Both the position numbers and the translations under genes were made by a program. The notes under the pieces were generated by a model. It ran no database searches, was not told where the DNA came from, and was given only the letters and a program-made list of their open reading frames with translations. Below are positions 43,235 to 53,421 of a stretch of 64,000 nt of DNA, in pieces. Each line of letters begins with the position of its first letter. The first letter of the stretch is position 1. Source of the DNA: JAXMHQ01 sp046346665. Lineage in GTDB: Bacteria > Verrucomicrobiota > Verrucomicrobiia > Limisphaerales > JAXMHQ01. The stretch covers positions 1 through 64,000 of the forward strand of contig JAXMHQ010000007.1 of the NCBI GenBank assembly GCA_046346665.1, written 5' to 3'.

Positions 43235-44147
43235 GCACGGTTTTGACGAGTGCCTGGCGCATGATATCGAGCGGGGCCGGGCGGCCGGTCCAGATTTCCA
43301 GGGCGCGGGCGCCCTGGTGGAGGAGCATGCCGAGTCCGTTCGAGGCGCGGCAGCCGGCGGCGCGCGCGGCGGCGAGCAAGGCGGTTTCGGCCGGGCGATA
43401 GATCATGTCGTAAACCGCGCGCGCCTGGCGCAGGGAGAACAGGCGTCCGTCGACCGGCAGCGGGTCTTCGCGGCGCAGGCCGAGGGACGTGGCGTTGAGG
43501 GCGAGGTCGACTTCGCCGCGCGGGTAATCGAGCTGGATGCGGACTTCGGGGTGGCGGCGGCGGATTTCGGCGGCGATGGTGCCGGCCTTGGAGACGGTGC
43601 GATTGACGAGGAAAAGTTCCGAGACGCCTTCGGCGGCGATGCGGAGCGCGGCGACGCCGCCGGCGCCCCCGGCGCCGAGGATGAGGACGCGCGCGCCGCG
43701 CAATTCGACGCCGAGGTCTTCCTTGAGCGAGCGGACGATGGCGTCGGCGTCGGTGTTGAATCCCTGGGTGCGGACTTTTTCCGGGTATCCGTTTAATTGA
43801 TGTAAAGGCAACCAGGGGCCGCCGCTGGTTTCGCGGCCTTCGAAGCGGATCGTGTTGACGGCTTTCCAGGTGCGGGCGGATTCGTCGAGGACATCGACCA
43901 TGTCGACGGCGAGGAGCTTGTGGGGGACGGTGAGATTGATCCCGATGAACTGCATGGCCTTGGCGCCGGCGATGGCGGTGCGGAGTTCCTCGGGCCGGAC
44001 TTCAAAGGCGAGGTAGCGCCAGTCGAGTCCCAGGGCCGCGAACCCGGCGTTTTGCATGGCGGGGGATGCCGAATGGCGGATCGGGTGGCCATACACGGCG
44101 CAAAGCCGCGTGGCGGCGCCGATGGATGCTGGGAACGGCTCGGACAC
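43227..44147 (-). CDS. aroE: Shikimate dehydrogenase
   Basis: 306 aa from GTG 44147. NADPH-dependent reduction of 3-dehydroshikimate. Markers are YGHPIRHSASPAMQNAGFAALG, the catalytic Lys in LTVPHKLLAVD, GFNTDADAIV, the nucleotide loop LGAGGAGGVAALRIA and VYDMIYRPAETALLAAA. An insertion of about 20 residues precedes GFNTD. It overlaps pilD by 8 nt, so the two are translationally linked although functionally unrelated. Confidence 0.94.
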   Translation of the reverse strand: MSEPFPASIGAATRLCAVYGHPIRHSASPAMQNAGFAALGLDWRYLAFEVRPEELRTAIAGAKAMQFIGINLTVPHKLLAVDMVDVLDESARTWKAVNTIRFEGRETSGGPWLPLHQLNGYPEKVRTQGFNTDADAIVRSLKEDLGVELRGARVLILGAGGAGGVAALRIAAEGVSELFLVNRTVSKAGTIAAEIRRRHPEVRIQLDYPRGEVDLALNATSLGLRREDPLPVDGRLFSLRQARAVYDMIYRPAETALLAAARAAGCRASNGLGMLLHQGARALEIWTGRPAPLDIMRQALVKTVHD

Positions 44148-44221
44148 GCGGAGGTTATAGTCAGACGACGGCCAAGTTCAAAGCCTAAAGATGGCAGGAA
44201 ACGCGCCGCGGACAGGTGAGT

Positions 44222-44285
44222 TTGGGCCGGCGAGGACGCCGGCCCTCCCGTCGATGGGAGGGACGCCGTCCCCGGCGTCCCCGAA
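44222..44285. repeat. GGGCCGGCG...CGTCCCC palindromic element
   Basis: A GC-rich element with internal dyads (GGCCGGCGAGGACGCCGGCC and GGGACGCCGTCCC) lies immediately after the superoxide dismutase stop. Related elements occur at 206-232 and 59252-59322. Confidence 0.7.
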
Positions 44286-44293
44286 TGAACGGC

Positions 44294-44920
44294 TCAGCGC
44301 GCGGCGGCGTGGTGGGACGCGACGGCGGCCCAGTTCACGACGTTCCAGAATGCCTTCAGATAATCGGCGCGCTTGTTCTGGTATTTGAGGTAGTAGGCAT
44401 GTTCCCAGACGTCGACGCCGAGGATCGGGGTACCTTCGCAGCCGGCGACGGCTTTGCCCATGAGCGGGTTGTCCTGGTTGGCGGTGGAGACAATTTCCAG
44501 TTTCCCGCCATTGACGACGAGCCAGGCCCAGCCACTGCCGAATCGGCCGACACCGGCGGCTTCGAACTTCGTCTTGAAATCGTCGAAGCTGCCGAAGGCG
44601 GCCTTGATGTCGTCGGCCAGTTTGCCCGCGGGCGCGCCGCCGGCACCGGGGCCCATGAGTTTCCAGAAGAACGAATGATTCCAGTGGCCGCCGCCGTTGT
44701 TGCGGACCGGGCCGCGGATGGCGTCGGGGACCGAGCCGATTTCCCGCACGAGCGCGTCGAGCGACTTGGCTTCCAGTGCGGCATTGCCGGCGAGGGCTTT
44801 ATTGAGGTTATCGACGTAGGCCTTGTGATGGCGGTCATGATGGATTTCCATCGTGAGCGAGTCGATGTGGGGTTCGAGGGCGTCTTTGGGATACGGAAGT
44901 GCAGGGAGTTCGTGTGCCAT
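44294..44920 (-). CDS. sodA: Superoxide dismutase, Fe/Mn family
   Basis: 208 aa. It dismutates superoxide in the cytoplasm. N-terminal AHELPALPYPKDALEPHID, metal ligands in MEIHHDRHHKAYVDNLNKAL, NNGGGHWNHSFFW, and the C-terminal DVWEHAYYLKYQNKRADYLKAFWNVVNW. Both metals are possible; the symbol is provisional because Fe or Mn preference cannot be read. Confidence 0.95.
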   Translation of the reverse strand: MAHELPALPYPKDALEPHIDSLTMEIHHDRHHKAYVDNLNKALAGNAALEAKSLDALVREIGSVPDAIRGPVRNNGGGHWNHSFFWKLMGPGAGGAPAGKLADDIKAAFGSFDDFKTKFEAAGVGRFGSGWAWLVVNGGKLEIVSTANQDNPLMGKAVAGCEGTPILGVDVWEHAYYLKYQNKRADYLKAFWNVVNWAAVASHHAAAR

Positions 44921-45307
44921 AGGTTTGTCAGTTCGCGGTTAGTTTAAATCGCAATGGTGCATCAAATTCATCGGGAACGGGGGGAACATAGCCGATGTTT
45001 GTGCAAGGCACAAGCGGAGGCTCATCGCCTGGGACACGGAGGTGGCGCCCCGGACAAATGAAGCAGCCGACGTAAGGAGGCTCCATCTGGATCAAATAGC
45101 CCGATATTTAGTTAGAGCCTCACGTCGGCTGCTACTTGAATCGATAGCTGCGCTGCCGCGCAGCCGGCGCCACGGAGTGGCGCCCTACCCTGCAAAGGAC
45201 GGCCGGGCGAGCTTTGGGCTTGAGGATTTGGCGTGATCTGCTAGGGTCGTGGTGGGTAAACCGCAGTCGACCCAATATTCCAGATGTATTTCTTCCTGAA
45301 GTCCTCC
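44921..45307. repeat. Spacer with nested GCAGCCGACGT / GGCGCCAC inverted repeats
   Basis: GCAGCCGACGTAAGGAGGCT (45062-45081) is complemented by AGAGCCTCACGTCGGCTGC (45113-45131). Around it are GGTGGCGCC (about 45040) and a palindrome GGCGCCAC-GGA-GTGGCGCC at about 45167-45185. The palindrome GCGCTGCCGCGCAGC lies between. No gene is supported; the spacer must hold promoters of the divergent sod and GH5-like genes. Confidence 0.7.
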
Positions 45308-47935
45308 ATGAAATCCACCCTGTTCAGAGTCATGATGTGCGCTGCGCTGGTTTGCGCGGGAGTTGCGCCAGCGGCGTTGGGACAGGGAGCGGCGTATTCA
45401 AAGATTGAGGCGTCCTTCAATCTGACGGGGCTTTCGTCGGATCCGGCGGTGTTGTTCGACTACGCGCAGACGGATGTCAAGGTGAGCATTATGCAGCCGG
45501 ACGCGACGACGGTGGTGTTGCCGGCGTTTTACGATGGTGGCACGACCTGGCGGGTGCGGCACATGGCGTTGCTGCCGGGGGCCTATTTGGTGAGCGGCGT
45601 CACGGTGAACGGTTCCGGCGTCTCGCCTGTGAACCTGCAGCCGGCCGCCGGCTGGGTCATCTCGGGGTTTCCCACCAATGCGGGCTATGTGGGGATCGAT
45701 CCCTCGAATCCGCGCCGGTTCATCACGAGCAACGGGCGCCGGTTTTATCCGGTGGGCGAGAATGTGGCCTGGGACAGCGGCGCGCACACGGTGACGTCGA
45801 TATTTTCGAAGATGGGCGCGGCGCACCTGAACTGGGCGCGGGTGTGGATGGATCATTGGGACGGAAAAAACCTGGATTGGAACAGCGATGGCACGCCGCC
45901 GGGGGCGCTGGGCGTGCTGAACCTGGCGGTGGCGCAGAAGTGGGATTCGATCGTGGCCGCAGCCGAGCAATCGGGCGTGCGATTCCAAATGACGCTGCAG
46001 CATCACGGGCAATATTCGACCAGCACGGATCCGAACTGGGGGCAGAATCCTTACAATGTCACCAATCCCGTGAGCAGCATTGGATTTCTGACGAGCCCGG
46101 TGGGGTTTTTCACGAATGCCACCGCGAAGGCGATCACCAAGCGTAAACTGCGTTACGCGATCGCGCGCTGGGGTTATTCCACGTCGATCATGGCGTGGGA
46201 ATTGTTCAACGAAGTGCAATTCACCGACGCCGCGCAGTCGGGCCAATGGAGCCTGGTTCAATCGTGGCACAATGAAATGGCGCAGTTCCTCCGCGACCAG
46301 GATCCCTATCATCACCTGATTACGAGCAGTTCCGTGTTGAACCAGCCGATCTGGGATCGGACGGATTACTACCAGCACCACGAGTATCCGTCGGACCTGA
46401 TCACGGGGCTGCGGGATGCGGTGGACATTTCGGCGTCGCAGGCTGCGGGACCGGATTTCTCGGGAGAATGCGGGATCAACACGACGGCGCACGTGGGGAT
46501 CAGTCCGCCGGTGTGGGCGGGCATCATGGCGGGGCAATCCGGCGCGGCGATGCCGTGGTATTGGGACACGGCGATTGATCAGAACAACGATTATTATCTG
46601 TTGAAGGCGGCGGCGGATTTTGCGACGCAGGCGGGGCTGGGCGACCAGGATGTGCTGAAAAAATCGTCCCCGACCACGACGGGAGGGACGATCGGGGCGT
46701 TGAGCTTCGCGCCGGGCGGCGGCTGGGGTCCCAACCTGGGGCCGGACAAGTTTACGGTGGGCAGCACCGCGCCGGAAGGAGTCGGGCTTTCGACGTCCTA
46801 CCTCCAGGGCAATGGAAATCGGAGCCTGCTGACGAACGGTTACACATTTTACGTGAACTATTCGTCGAGCGGCACGTTTGCGGTGCAGGTGACGCAGATT
46901 TCGGCGTGCGGCGGCAATCTGCAAATCAGCGTGGACGGTGTGGAAAAGACGAACGTGGTGTTCCCGGGGAACAGCACGTGCGGAACGACCTACAGCGGCA
47001 CCACTACCAATCGCACCACGTCGGTCCCGGTCACGGCGGGCGCACACACGATCAAGGTTTACAACAACGGCAACGACTGGCTCGTGCTGGGCAACATCAC
47101 GCTGAATCCCTACGCGGCGCAACTGGGCGCTTACGCGATCGGCAACACGAATTTCACGGCGCTCTGGATCTGGCATCGGACAAATGTTTTCCGCGCGTCG
47201 CCGGGTCCGGCGGTGACGGGAACGGTGGCGGTGAGCGGGCTGGACCCGGGCACGTATGCCGGCACCTGGTGGGACACGTTTGGCGGGACGAACCTGTCGA
47301 CATTGAGTTTCACGGTGGTGGACACCAATACGCCGGTCGTGTTGACGACGCCGGCGGTGTTGCGGTCGGTCGCGTTTTACGCGGGGCTGCCGGCCCAGGC
47401 GGGGGTGACGCCACCGAACCTGGTGCAGTCGGTGGTCTCCAATGCCCCGGCATTCCAGTTGCCGCTGGTGCTGACCAATAGCGGCGGCCTGCCGCTGGCG
47501 TATTCGCTGTCGTTCACCAGCGCGATTCCGTCGTGGCTGAGCCTGTCCGGGACGAACGGTTATGTGCCGCGGTCGGGATCGGTGTCCATATTCGTCGCGT
47601 TCAATCCCGCCGGCCTTGCCCCGGGAACCTACAGCTTCACGATTTTTATGCACACGGCCGACCCGGCGCTTCCGGTGACGGTGTTGCCGGTGTCGCTGAC
47701 GGTCACGTCCCCCACCCCATCGATCCCGCAACTCGTTTACCTGGGATCGACCGGCAGCCAGGTGATGCTGCAGATCCTGGGCGACAGCGGGGTTCCTTAC
47801 GTGCTGGACAATTCAACGGACCTGCTGCTATGGACGCCGCAATCGACCAACACACTGCCCGGCGGGGTATTGAACCTCACGAACGACATCCCGGCGGATG
47901 GGGCGCAGATGTTCTGGCGGGTGCGGTGGCCGTGA
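45308..47935 (+). CDS. Secreted GH5-like glycoside hydrolase
   Basis: 875 aa from ATG 45308, with signal MKSTLFRVMMCAALVCAGVA. A DUF5060-like N-terminal beta domain (about 25-115) precedes a TIM barrel starting FITSNGRRFYPVGENVAW. The acid/base Glu302 is in MAWELFNEVQF and the nucleophile Glu387 in DFSGECGIN. After about residue 460 there are carbohydrate-binding-like and Ig-like domains, then a tail (VLDNSTDLLLWTPQST...FWRVRWP). It is probably an endo-acting mannanase or cellulase-type enzyme; substrate unknown. Confidence 0.85.
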   Translation: MKSTLFRVMMCAALVCAGVAPAALGQGAAYSKIEASFNLTGLSSDPAVLFDYAQTDVKVSIMQPDATTVVLPAFYDGGTTWRVRHMALLPGAYLVSGVTVNGSGVSPVNLQPAAGWVISGFPTNAGYVGIDPSNPRRFITSNGRRFYPVGENVAWDSGAHTVTSIFSKMGAAHLNWARVWMDHWDGKNLDWNSDGTPPGALGVLNLAVAQKWDSIVAAAEQSGVRFQMTLQHHGQYSTSTDPNWGQNPYNVTNPVSSIGFLTSPVGFFTNATAKAITKRKLRYAIARWGYSTSIMAWELFNEVQFTDAAQSGQWSLVQSWHNEMAQFLRDQDPYHHLITSSSVLNQPIWDRTDYYQHHEYPSDLITGLRDAVDISASQAAGPDFSGECGINTTAHVGISPPVWAGIMAGQSGAAMPWYWDTAIDQNNDYYLLKAAADFATQAGLGDQDVLKKSSPTTTGGTIGALSFAPGGGWGPNLGPDKFTVGSTAPEGVGLSTSYLQGNGNRSLLTNGYTFYVNYSSSGTFAVQVTQISACGGNLQISVDGVEKTNVVFPGNSTCGTTYSGTTTNRTTSVPVTAGAHTIKVYNNGNDWLVLGNITLNPYAAQLGAYAIGNTNFTALWIWHRTNVFRASPGPAVTGTVAVSGLDPGTYAGTWWDTFGGTNLSTLSFTVVDTNTPVVLTTPAVLRSVAFYAGLPAQAGVTPPNLVQSVVSNAPAFQLPLVLTNSGGLPLAYSLSFTSAIPSWLSLSGTNGYVPRSGSVSIFVAFNPAGLAPGTYSFTIFMHTADPALPVTVLPVSLTVTSPTPSIPQLVYLGSTGSQVMLQILGDSGVPYVLDNSTDLLLWTPQSTNTLPGGVLNLTNDIPADGAQMFWRVRWP

Positions 47936-47950
47936 ACTCTCCCTCTTCCT

Positions 47951-47996
47951 CGGGTCTTTAAAGAGACTCAAGGGGTCTCAGGGACTGAAGGGACAG
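47951..47996. repeat. GGGTCTTTAAAGAGACTCAAGG period repeat
   Basis: A short purine-rich near-tandem (AGACTCAAGGGGTCTCAGGG) fills the gap between the convergent GH5-like and gyrA genes. GGGTCTTTAAAGAGACTC has an imperfect dyad. Confidence 0.5.
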
Positions 47997-47999
47997 GCG

Positions 48000-50666
48000 T
48001 TACGCGGGCTGATTTTCCCCACCCGCGGCGTCTTCCTGTTGTTCGCTGATGACGGGGGCGATGGCCTGGAGTTTGTCGCCTTCGCTGAGGTCGATGAGTT
48101 TCACGCCCTGGGTATTGCGGCCGGCTTCGCGGATGTCTTTTACAAACGTGCGCACCATTTGACCGCCGGTGGTGATCAGCATGATTTCATCCGAGTCGCG
48201 CACGGTGAGGGCGCCCACCACGCCGCCGGTTTTCTCGGTGGTTTTCATGGTGATGATGCCTTTGCCGCCGCGGGATTGGACGCGGTATTCGGCGAAATCG
48301 GTGCGTTTGCCGATGCCGTTTTCGCCGGCGACCAGGAGGGTGGCGTCGGGAACCACGATGGCGGCCGCGACGAGGGCGTCGCCGTCGTCGAGGTTGATGC
48401 CGCGCACACCGGCCGCGGCGCGGCCCATGGAGCGGACGTCGGATTCCATGAAGTGAATGCTCATCCCGCTGCGGGTGATGAGGACCACGCCGTCGCCGGG
48501 ATCCTTGACGTCGTCATTTTCCACGATGCTGCCGCGGGTGAGTTTGACGTCGATGAGTGTGTCGCCGGGTTCGATGGTGATGGCGATGATGCCGCCTTTG
48601 CGGACGTTGGCGAATTCGTTGAGGGAGGTTTTCTTGACCGTGCCCTGGCGGGTGGCGAAGAGAAGTTCGCCGGGCTGATCCCAGGTGGTGTCCTCCTTGT
48701 TGGGGCCGGTTTTGGACAGGACGCGGATCATGGTGGCCACCTTTTCGCCTTCCTTTAATTCGAGCAGGTTGGCGATGGATCGGCCCTTGGCGGCGCGGCC
48801 CATGTCGGGGATTTCATGCACGCGTTCGACGTACACGCGCCCTGAGTTCGTGAAGAACATGAGGTAATCGTGCGTGCTGGCGGTGAACAGGTATTCGATG
48901 AAATCCTGGTCCTCCGGCGTGTCGCCTTCGCGCGTGGCCATGCCGATCACTCCTTTGCCGCCGCGGCGCTGGGACCGGTAGGAATTCACGTTGGTGCGCT
49001 TGATCAGGCCCGTGTGGGTCAGGGTGATGATGACGCCTTCGTTCGCGATGAGGTCTTCGATGGCGATCTCGCCTTCGTCGGGGACGATCTCGGTGAGGCG
49101 CGGGGTGGCGTGCTTCTCCTTGATGGCCCGCAATTCGGCCTTGATGATTTCCATGACGCGGGATTCCCGGGCGAGGATATCGAGCAGGTCTTTGATGGTG
49201 GCGATGAGGGCGCGGTATTCGGTGACGACCTTGTCGATTTCGAGGCCGGTCAACTGGTAGAGGCGGAGGTCGAGGATGGCGTCGACCTGGCGTTCCGTGA
49301 GGGCGTAGCGGCCGGCGGCGAGGCGTTCCTCGTTGCGGATCAGGATGCCCCATTTTTCGACCTGGGCGCGGGACCATTCAAAAGCGAGGAGCTTCACGCG
49401 GGCTTCATCGCGCGTTTTGCTGGAGCGGATGATGCGGATGAATTCGTCGAGGTTGGACAGGGCGATGAGGTAACCCTCGAGCAGTTCGGCGCGTTCCTCG
49501 GCTTTGCGCAGCTCGAAGCGGGTGCGGCGCAGGATGACTTCGCGCCGGTGTTCGATGTAGCACTGGATGAGCTGCTTGAGGTTGAGGGTCTTTGGGCGGC
49601 CGTGATCGATGGCGAGGCAGTTGACGCTGAACGTGCCCTCGAGCTGGGTGTGCTTGAACAGGTTGTTGATGACCACCTTCGGGTTGCCATCCCTCTTGAG
49701 TTCCATCACCAGCCGGGTGTTTTCGTCGGACTCATTCCGCATCGCGCTGATTTCGGTGATGATCTTCTCATTCACCAGTTCGGCGATGCGTTCCTCGAGG
49801 GCGGCGCGGTTGACGTTGAAGGGGATTTCCGTGACGACCAGCTGCTCGCGGCCGCCTTTCATTTCCTCGACGCCGATGCGCCCGCGGAGTTTGACGCTGC
49901 CGCGGCCGGTTTCGAAATAGCTGCGGATGCCGTCGATGCCGCAGATGATGCCGCCGGTCGGGAAATCGGGGCCCTTGATGAACTTCATCAACTGGGCGGT
50001 GTTGATGGACGGGTTGTCGATCTGGGCGCAGATGCCGTCGATGACTTCGCCGAGGTTATGGGGCGGCATGTTGGTGGCCATGCCGACGGCGATGCCGGTG
50101 CCGCCGTTGACGAGGAGATTGGGGACGGCCGCCGGGAAGACCGTGGGCTCCGTCATGCGCTCGTCGTAATTCGGCGCGAAATCGACGGTCTCCTTGTCCA
50201 TGTCCTGCATGAGCGCCGCGCCGATATGGGTGAGGCGGGCCTCGGTATAACGCATGGCCGCGGGCGGATCGTTTTCGATCGAGCCGAAGTTGCCCTTGCC
50301 GTCGACGAGCCGTTCGCGCATGGCCCAGGGCTGGGCCATGTGGACGAGCGTCGGATAAATCACGGCTTCGCCATGCGGATGGTAATTGCCGGAGGTGTCG
50401 CCGCAGATTTTGGCGCACTTGTAAGGCTTGCGTCCCGGGTAAAGCGACAGCTCGTGCATCGCGTAGAGGATCCGGCGCTGCGAAGGCTTGAGGCCGTCCC
50501 GCACGTCGGGCAGCGCGCGGGAGATGATCACGGACATGGAATAGTCCAGGAACGACGCCTTGATTTCCTCGGCGACGTTGATCTTGGAGATTTTCTCTCC
50601 CATGGAATAGGCGCCGCCGGGGGCGCCGGGACCGGTTTGGTCGGGGGGCTGGATATCGTCTGGCAT
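48000..50666 (-). CDS. gyrA: DNA gyrase subunit A
   Basis: 888 aa from ATG 50666. The breakage-reunion subunit has the catalytic tyrosine at about 140 in AAMRYTEARL, and the N-terminal IISRALPDVRDGLKPSQRRILYAM and GNYHPHG. The GyrA box QRRGGKG at about residue 570 identifies gyrase rather than topoisomerase IV, and a six-bladed C-terminal pinwheel follows. It starts 15 bp after the gyrB stop, forming a gyrB-gyrA operon. Confidence 0.97.
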   Translation of the reverse strand: MPDDIQPPDQTGPGAPGGAYSMGEKISKINVAEEIKASFLDYSMSVIISRALPDVRDGLKPSQRRILYAMHELSLYPGRKPYKCAKICGDTSGNYHPHGEAVIYPTLVHMAQPWAMRERLVDGKGNFGSIENDPPAAMRYTEARLTHIGAALMQDMDKETVDFAPNYDERMTEPTVFPAAVPNLLVNGGTGIAVGMATNMPPHNLGEVIDGICAQIDNPSINTAQLMKFIKGPDFPTGGIICGIDGIRSYFETGRGSVKLRGRIGVEEMKGGREQLVVTEIPFNVNRAALEERIAELVNEKIITEISAMRNESDENTRLVMELKRDGNPKVVINNLFKHTQLEGTFSVNCLAIDHGRPKTLNLKQLIQCYIEHRREVILRRTRFELRKAEERAELLEGYLIALSNLDEFIRIIRSSKTRDEARVKLLAFEWSRAQVEKWGILIRNEERLAAGRYALTERQVDAILDLRLYQLTGLEIDKVVTEYRALIATIKDLLDILARESRVMEIIKAELRAIKEKHATPRLTEIVPDEGEIAIEDLIANEGVIITLTHTGLIKRTNVNSYRSQRRGGKGVIGMATREGDTPEDQDFIEYLFTASTHDYLMFFTNSGRVYVERVHEIPDMGRAAKGRSIANLLELKEGEKVATMIRVLSKTGPNKEDTTWDQPGELLFATRQGTVKKTSLNEFANVRKGGIIAITIEPGDTLIDVKLTRGSIVENDDVKDPGDGVVLITRSGMSIHFMESDVRSMGRAAAGVRGINLDDGDALVAAAIVVPDATLLVAGENGIGKRTDFAEYRVQSRGGKGIITMKTTEKTGGVVGALTVRDSDEIMLITTGGQMVRTFVKDIREAGRNTQGVKLIDLSEGDKLQAIAPVISEQQEDAAGGENQPA

Positions 50667-50681
50667 GGTCAAATCACTTTA

Positions 50682-53201
50682 TCAAACATCGAGATTGCGC
50701 ACGTTCAGGGCGTTGTCTTCGATAAACTGGCGGCGCGGTTCGACTTCCTCGCCCATGAGCTTGGTGAACATCTCCTCCGCCTCCACGGCGTCGGTGAGGT
50801 CGATGCGCAGGAGTTTGCGCTTGGCGGGGTTCATGGTGGTCTCGAACAGTTCCTTGGCGTCCATTTCACCGAGACCCTTGAACCGGGTCATCTGGATGCC
50901 CTTGCGGCCGACGTCTTTGACGCCGCTGAGGATTTCCGGGATGGAGAACAGCGGGGTGACGGCGGCCCGTTCGCCCTCGCCTTCGATCAGCTCGAACACC
51001 GGTTTTTCCTGGACGCCGTAGTGATCCACGGCAAGTCCTTTCCTGGCCAGTTTGCCGAGGAGATCCGCGATGGCCTTGCTTTCGAGGTGGAGGTCGGAAA
51101 CCGAGGCGCGCCGTGTGGGCATGTCTTTGCGGCGCTCGACATCCGTGTCCGTTCCGAAAAGGTCGTTGTTTTCGAGCTTGAACTTTTCGAGTTCATCGTT
51201 CCCGCAAAAATAGTGGACGGTCTCGTCGTTGCCGTCGCGCACCTTCACCATGTGCTGCGGGAGCGTGCCGTCCGGAAGACGTTTCTCCACGTAGCGCGCA
51301 AAATCACCGCCCAGGCGCCGGATATAGGTGGCGTGTTTGTCGATGGATTCCAGAAGCGACAGGATTTCCTCCAGTTGTTTGGGCGCGAATTCCCGGCCAT
51401 CCGCCAGGTTTTTCAGGCGCACTTCCTCCGTTCCGTTCTGGAGCAGGATCCGGTTCAACTGCGTGTCGTCGTCGACGTAATCCGTGCGTTTCTTGCGTGT
51501 GATGGAATAGAGCGGCGGTTGGGCGATGTAGACAAAGCCCTGTTTGATCAACTGCGGCATCTGGCGATAGAAGAACGTGAGGAGCAGCGTGCGGATGTGG
51601 GAGCCGTCCACGTCGGCATCGGTCATGATGATGATCTTGTGGTAGCGGAGCTTTTCCAGGTTGAAGGCGCCCTCCCCTTCTCCGTTGCCGATGCCGGTTC
51701 CGACGGCGGTGATCATCGTCCGGATTTCGTTATTTTGAAGAACCTTGTCCAGGCGGGCTTTCTCGACATTGATGAGTTTGCCGCGGATGGGGAGGATTGC
51801 CTGGAACTTGCGGTCGCGGCCCTGCTTGGCGGAGCCGCCGGCCGAGTCGCCTTCGACGATGTAGAGCTCGGTATTGGCGGGGTCGCGGTCGGAGCAATCG
51901 GCGAGCTTGCCCGGCAGGCCGCCGCCGGTGAGCGCGCTCTTGCGGACCGCTTCGCGCGCCTTGCGGGCCGCCTCGCGCGCGCGGGCCGCGTTGAGCCCCT
52001 TCTCGACGATCCGCTTCGCCACGGGCGGATTCGCGTCGAAATAGGACATCAATCCCTCGTAGGAAACCGACCCGACGATGCTTTCCACCTCGGGCGACAG
52101 GAGTTTGACCTTCGTCTGCGACTCGAATTTCGGATCGCTGTGCTTGACCGAGATCACCGCGGTCAATCCTTCGCGAACATCGTCGCCAGTGATCTGCGGG
52201 TCCTTCTCCTTCAGCAGCTCGTTCGACTTGGCGTATTGGTTGATGGCGCGGGTGAGCGCGCTGCGGAAACCGGACAGGTGCGCGCCGCCGTCGGGGTTGT
52301 GCACCGTGTTCGTGTAGCACAACACCTGGTCGTTGTAGCTGTCGTTGTACTGCATCACGACCTCGACATGCACCTCGATGTCCTTGTCGTCCGTGCGTTC
52401 GCGGGTTTCCTTGCGGAAGGAAATCGGCTTGGGATGCAGCGGCGTTTTGCTCTTGTTGAGCTGTTTGACGAATTCCTCGGTGCCGTCCTTGTAATAATAC
52501 GTCTCCGGCTTCGCGTCGGCCTGGCGTTCGTCGAGGAACACGATTTCCAGACCGGAATTCAGGAAGGCCAGTTCGCGCAGGCGCTGGCTGATGCGGTCGG
52601 ACTTGAACTCGGTGGTTTCGCGGAATATCTCCGCATCCGGCTTGAACGTGATCAGCGTGCCGGTGCCCTTGGATTTGCCGATGACTTCGAGTTTGCGGAT
52701 GGTTTTGCCGCGCTCGAATTCCATGTGATACACCTTGCCGTCGCGCGACACCTCAACCTCGAACCATTCCGACACGGCGTTCACGCACTTGGCCCCGACG
52801 CCGTGTGTGCCTCCGGAAAATTTGTATCCGCCCTGCCCGTACTTGCCGCCGGAATGCAGAGTGGTCAGCACCATCTCGACGCCGGGAATTTTGTATTGCG
52901 GATGGATGTCGACCGGGATGCCGCGTCCGTTGTCGCGGATGGAAATGGAGCCGTCGAGGTGGATGGTGACGTCGATGCGGTCGCAGTGGCCGGCGAGGTG
53001 TTCGTCGACGGAATTGTCGAGCACCTCGGAAACGCAATGGTGCAGCGCGCGTTCGTCCGTGCCGCCGATATACATGCCAGGTTTTTTGCGTACGGCCTCG
53101 AGACCCTCGAGTTTTCCGAGCTTTGACGCATCGTAACTCTCGATCTTTTCGGGACTCGATTTCGCGGTTTGCGCGGCTTCCAAAACGTTTTCTTCAGGCA
53201 T
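50682..53201 (-). CDS. gyrB: DNA gyrase subunit B
   Basis: 839 aa ATPase subunit. GHKL motifs are EVLDNSVDEHLAGHCD, IRDNGRGIPVD and GGTHGVGAKCVNAVS; the Toprim region has YIVEGDSAGGSAKQGRDR and MTDADVDGSHIRTLLLTFF. The end MTRFKGLGEMDAKELFETTMNP is typical. Supercoiling with GyrA is the established function. The upstream spacer 53202-53516 carries a long inverted repeat. Confidence 0.97.
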   Translation of the reverse strand: MPEENVLEAAQTAKSSPEKIESYDASKLGKLEGLEAVRKKPGMYIGGTDERALHHCVSEVLDNSVDEHLAGHCDRIDVTIHLDGSISIRDNGRGIPVDIHPQYKIPGVEMVLTTLHSGGKYGQGGYKFSGGTHGVGAKCVNAVSEWFEVEVSRDGKVYHMEFERGKTIRKLEVIGKSKGTGTLITFKPDAEIFRETTEFKSDRISQRLRELAFLNSGLEIVFLDERQADAKPETYYYKDGTEEFVKQLNKSKTPLHPKPISFRKETRERTDDKDIEVHVEVVMQYNDSYNDQVLCYTNTVHNPDGGAHLSGFRSALTRAINQYAKSNELLKEKDPQITGDDVREGLTAVISVKHSDPKFESQTKVKLLSPEVESIVGSVSYEGLMSYFDANPPVAKRIVEKGLNAARAREAARKAREAVRKSALTGGGLPGKLADCSDRDPANTELYIVEGDSAGGSAKQGRDRKFQAILPIRGKLINVEKARLDKVLQNNEIRTMITAVGTGIGNGEGEGAFNLEKLRYHKIIIMTDADVDGSHIRTLLLTFFYRQMPQLIKQGFVYIAQPPLYSITRKKRTDYVDDDTQLNRILLQNGTEEVRLKNLADGREFAPKQLEEILSLLESIDKHATYIRRLGGDFARYVEKRLPDGTLPQHMVKVRDGNDETVHYFCGNDELEKFKLENNDLFGTDTDVERRKDMPTRRASVSDLHLESKAIADLLGKLARKGLAVDHYGVQEKPVFELIEGEGERAAVTPLFSIPEILSGVKDVGRKGIQMTRFKGLGEMDAKELFETTMNPAKRKLLRIDLTDAVEAEEMFTKLMGEEVEPRRQFIEDNALNVRNLDV

Positions 53202-53421
53202 AAAAATCAGCTAAACGACACCCGTCGAAGGACACTGGAACGGTACCTCCAAATTGTAGAAAAAAGGGCCTCCCGGCACAACCTTTTGTTTGGAGATTCT
53301 TTACCCCAAAAATACCATTAGTTGTGGAATTTCACAAACCGGAGCCGGATATGTTGGGGAGGAGGGATGGGCGGAAAATGGGCAAAAATAAGGAAAAAAC
53401 GAGGAGGTCGGATGACTGGAT

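Noticed and set aside
48870..53126. A 1418-codon open frame on the plus strand opposite gyrB and gyrA
   Set aside because: It is a by-product of high third-position G+C in the gyrase genes, whose families are certain on the minus strand.
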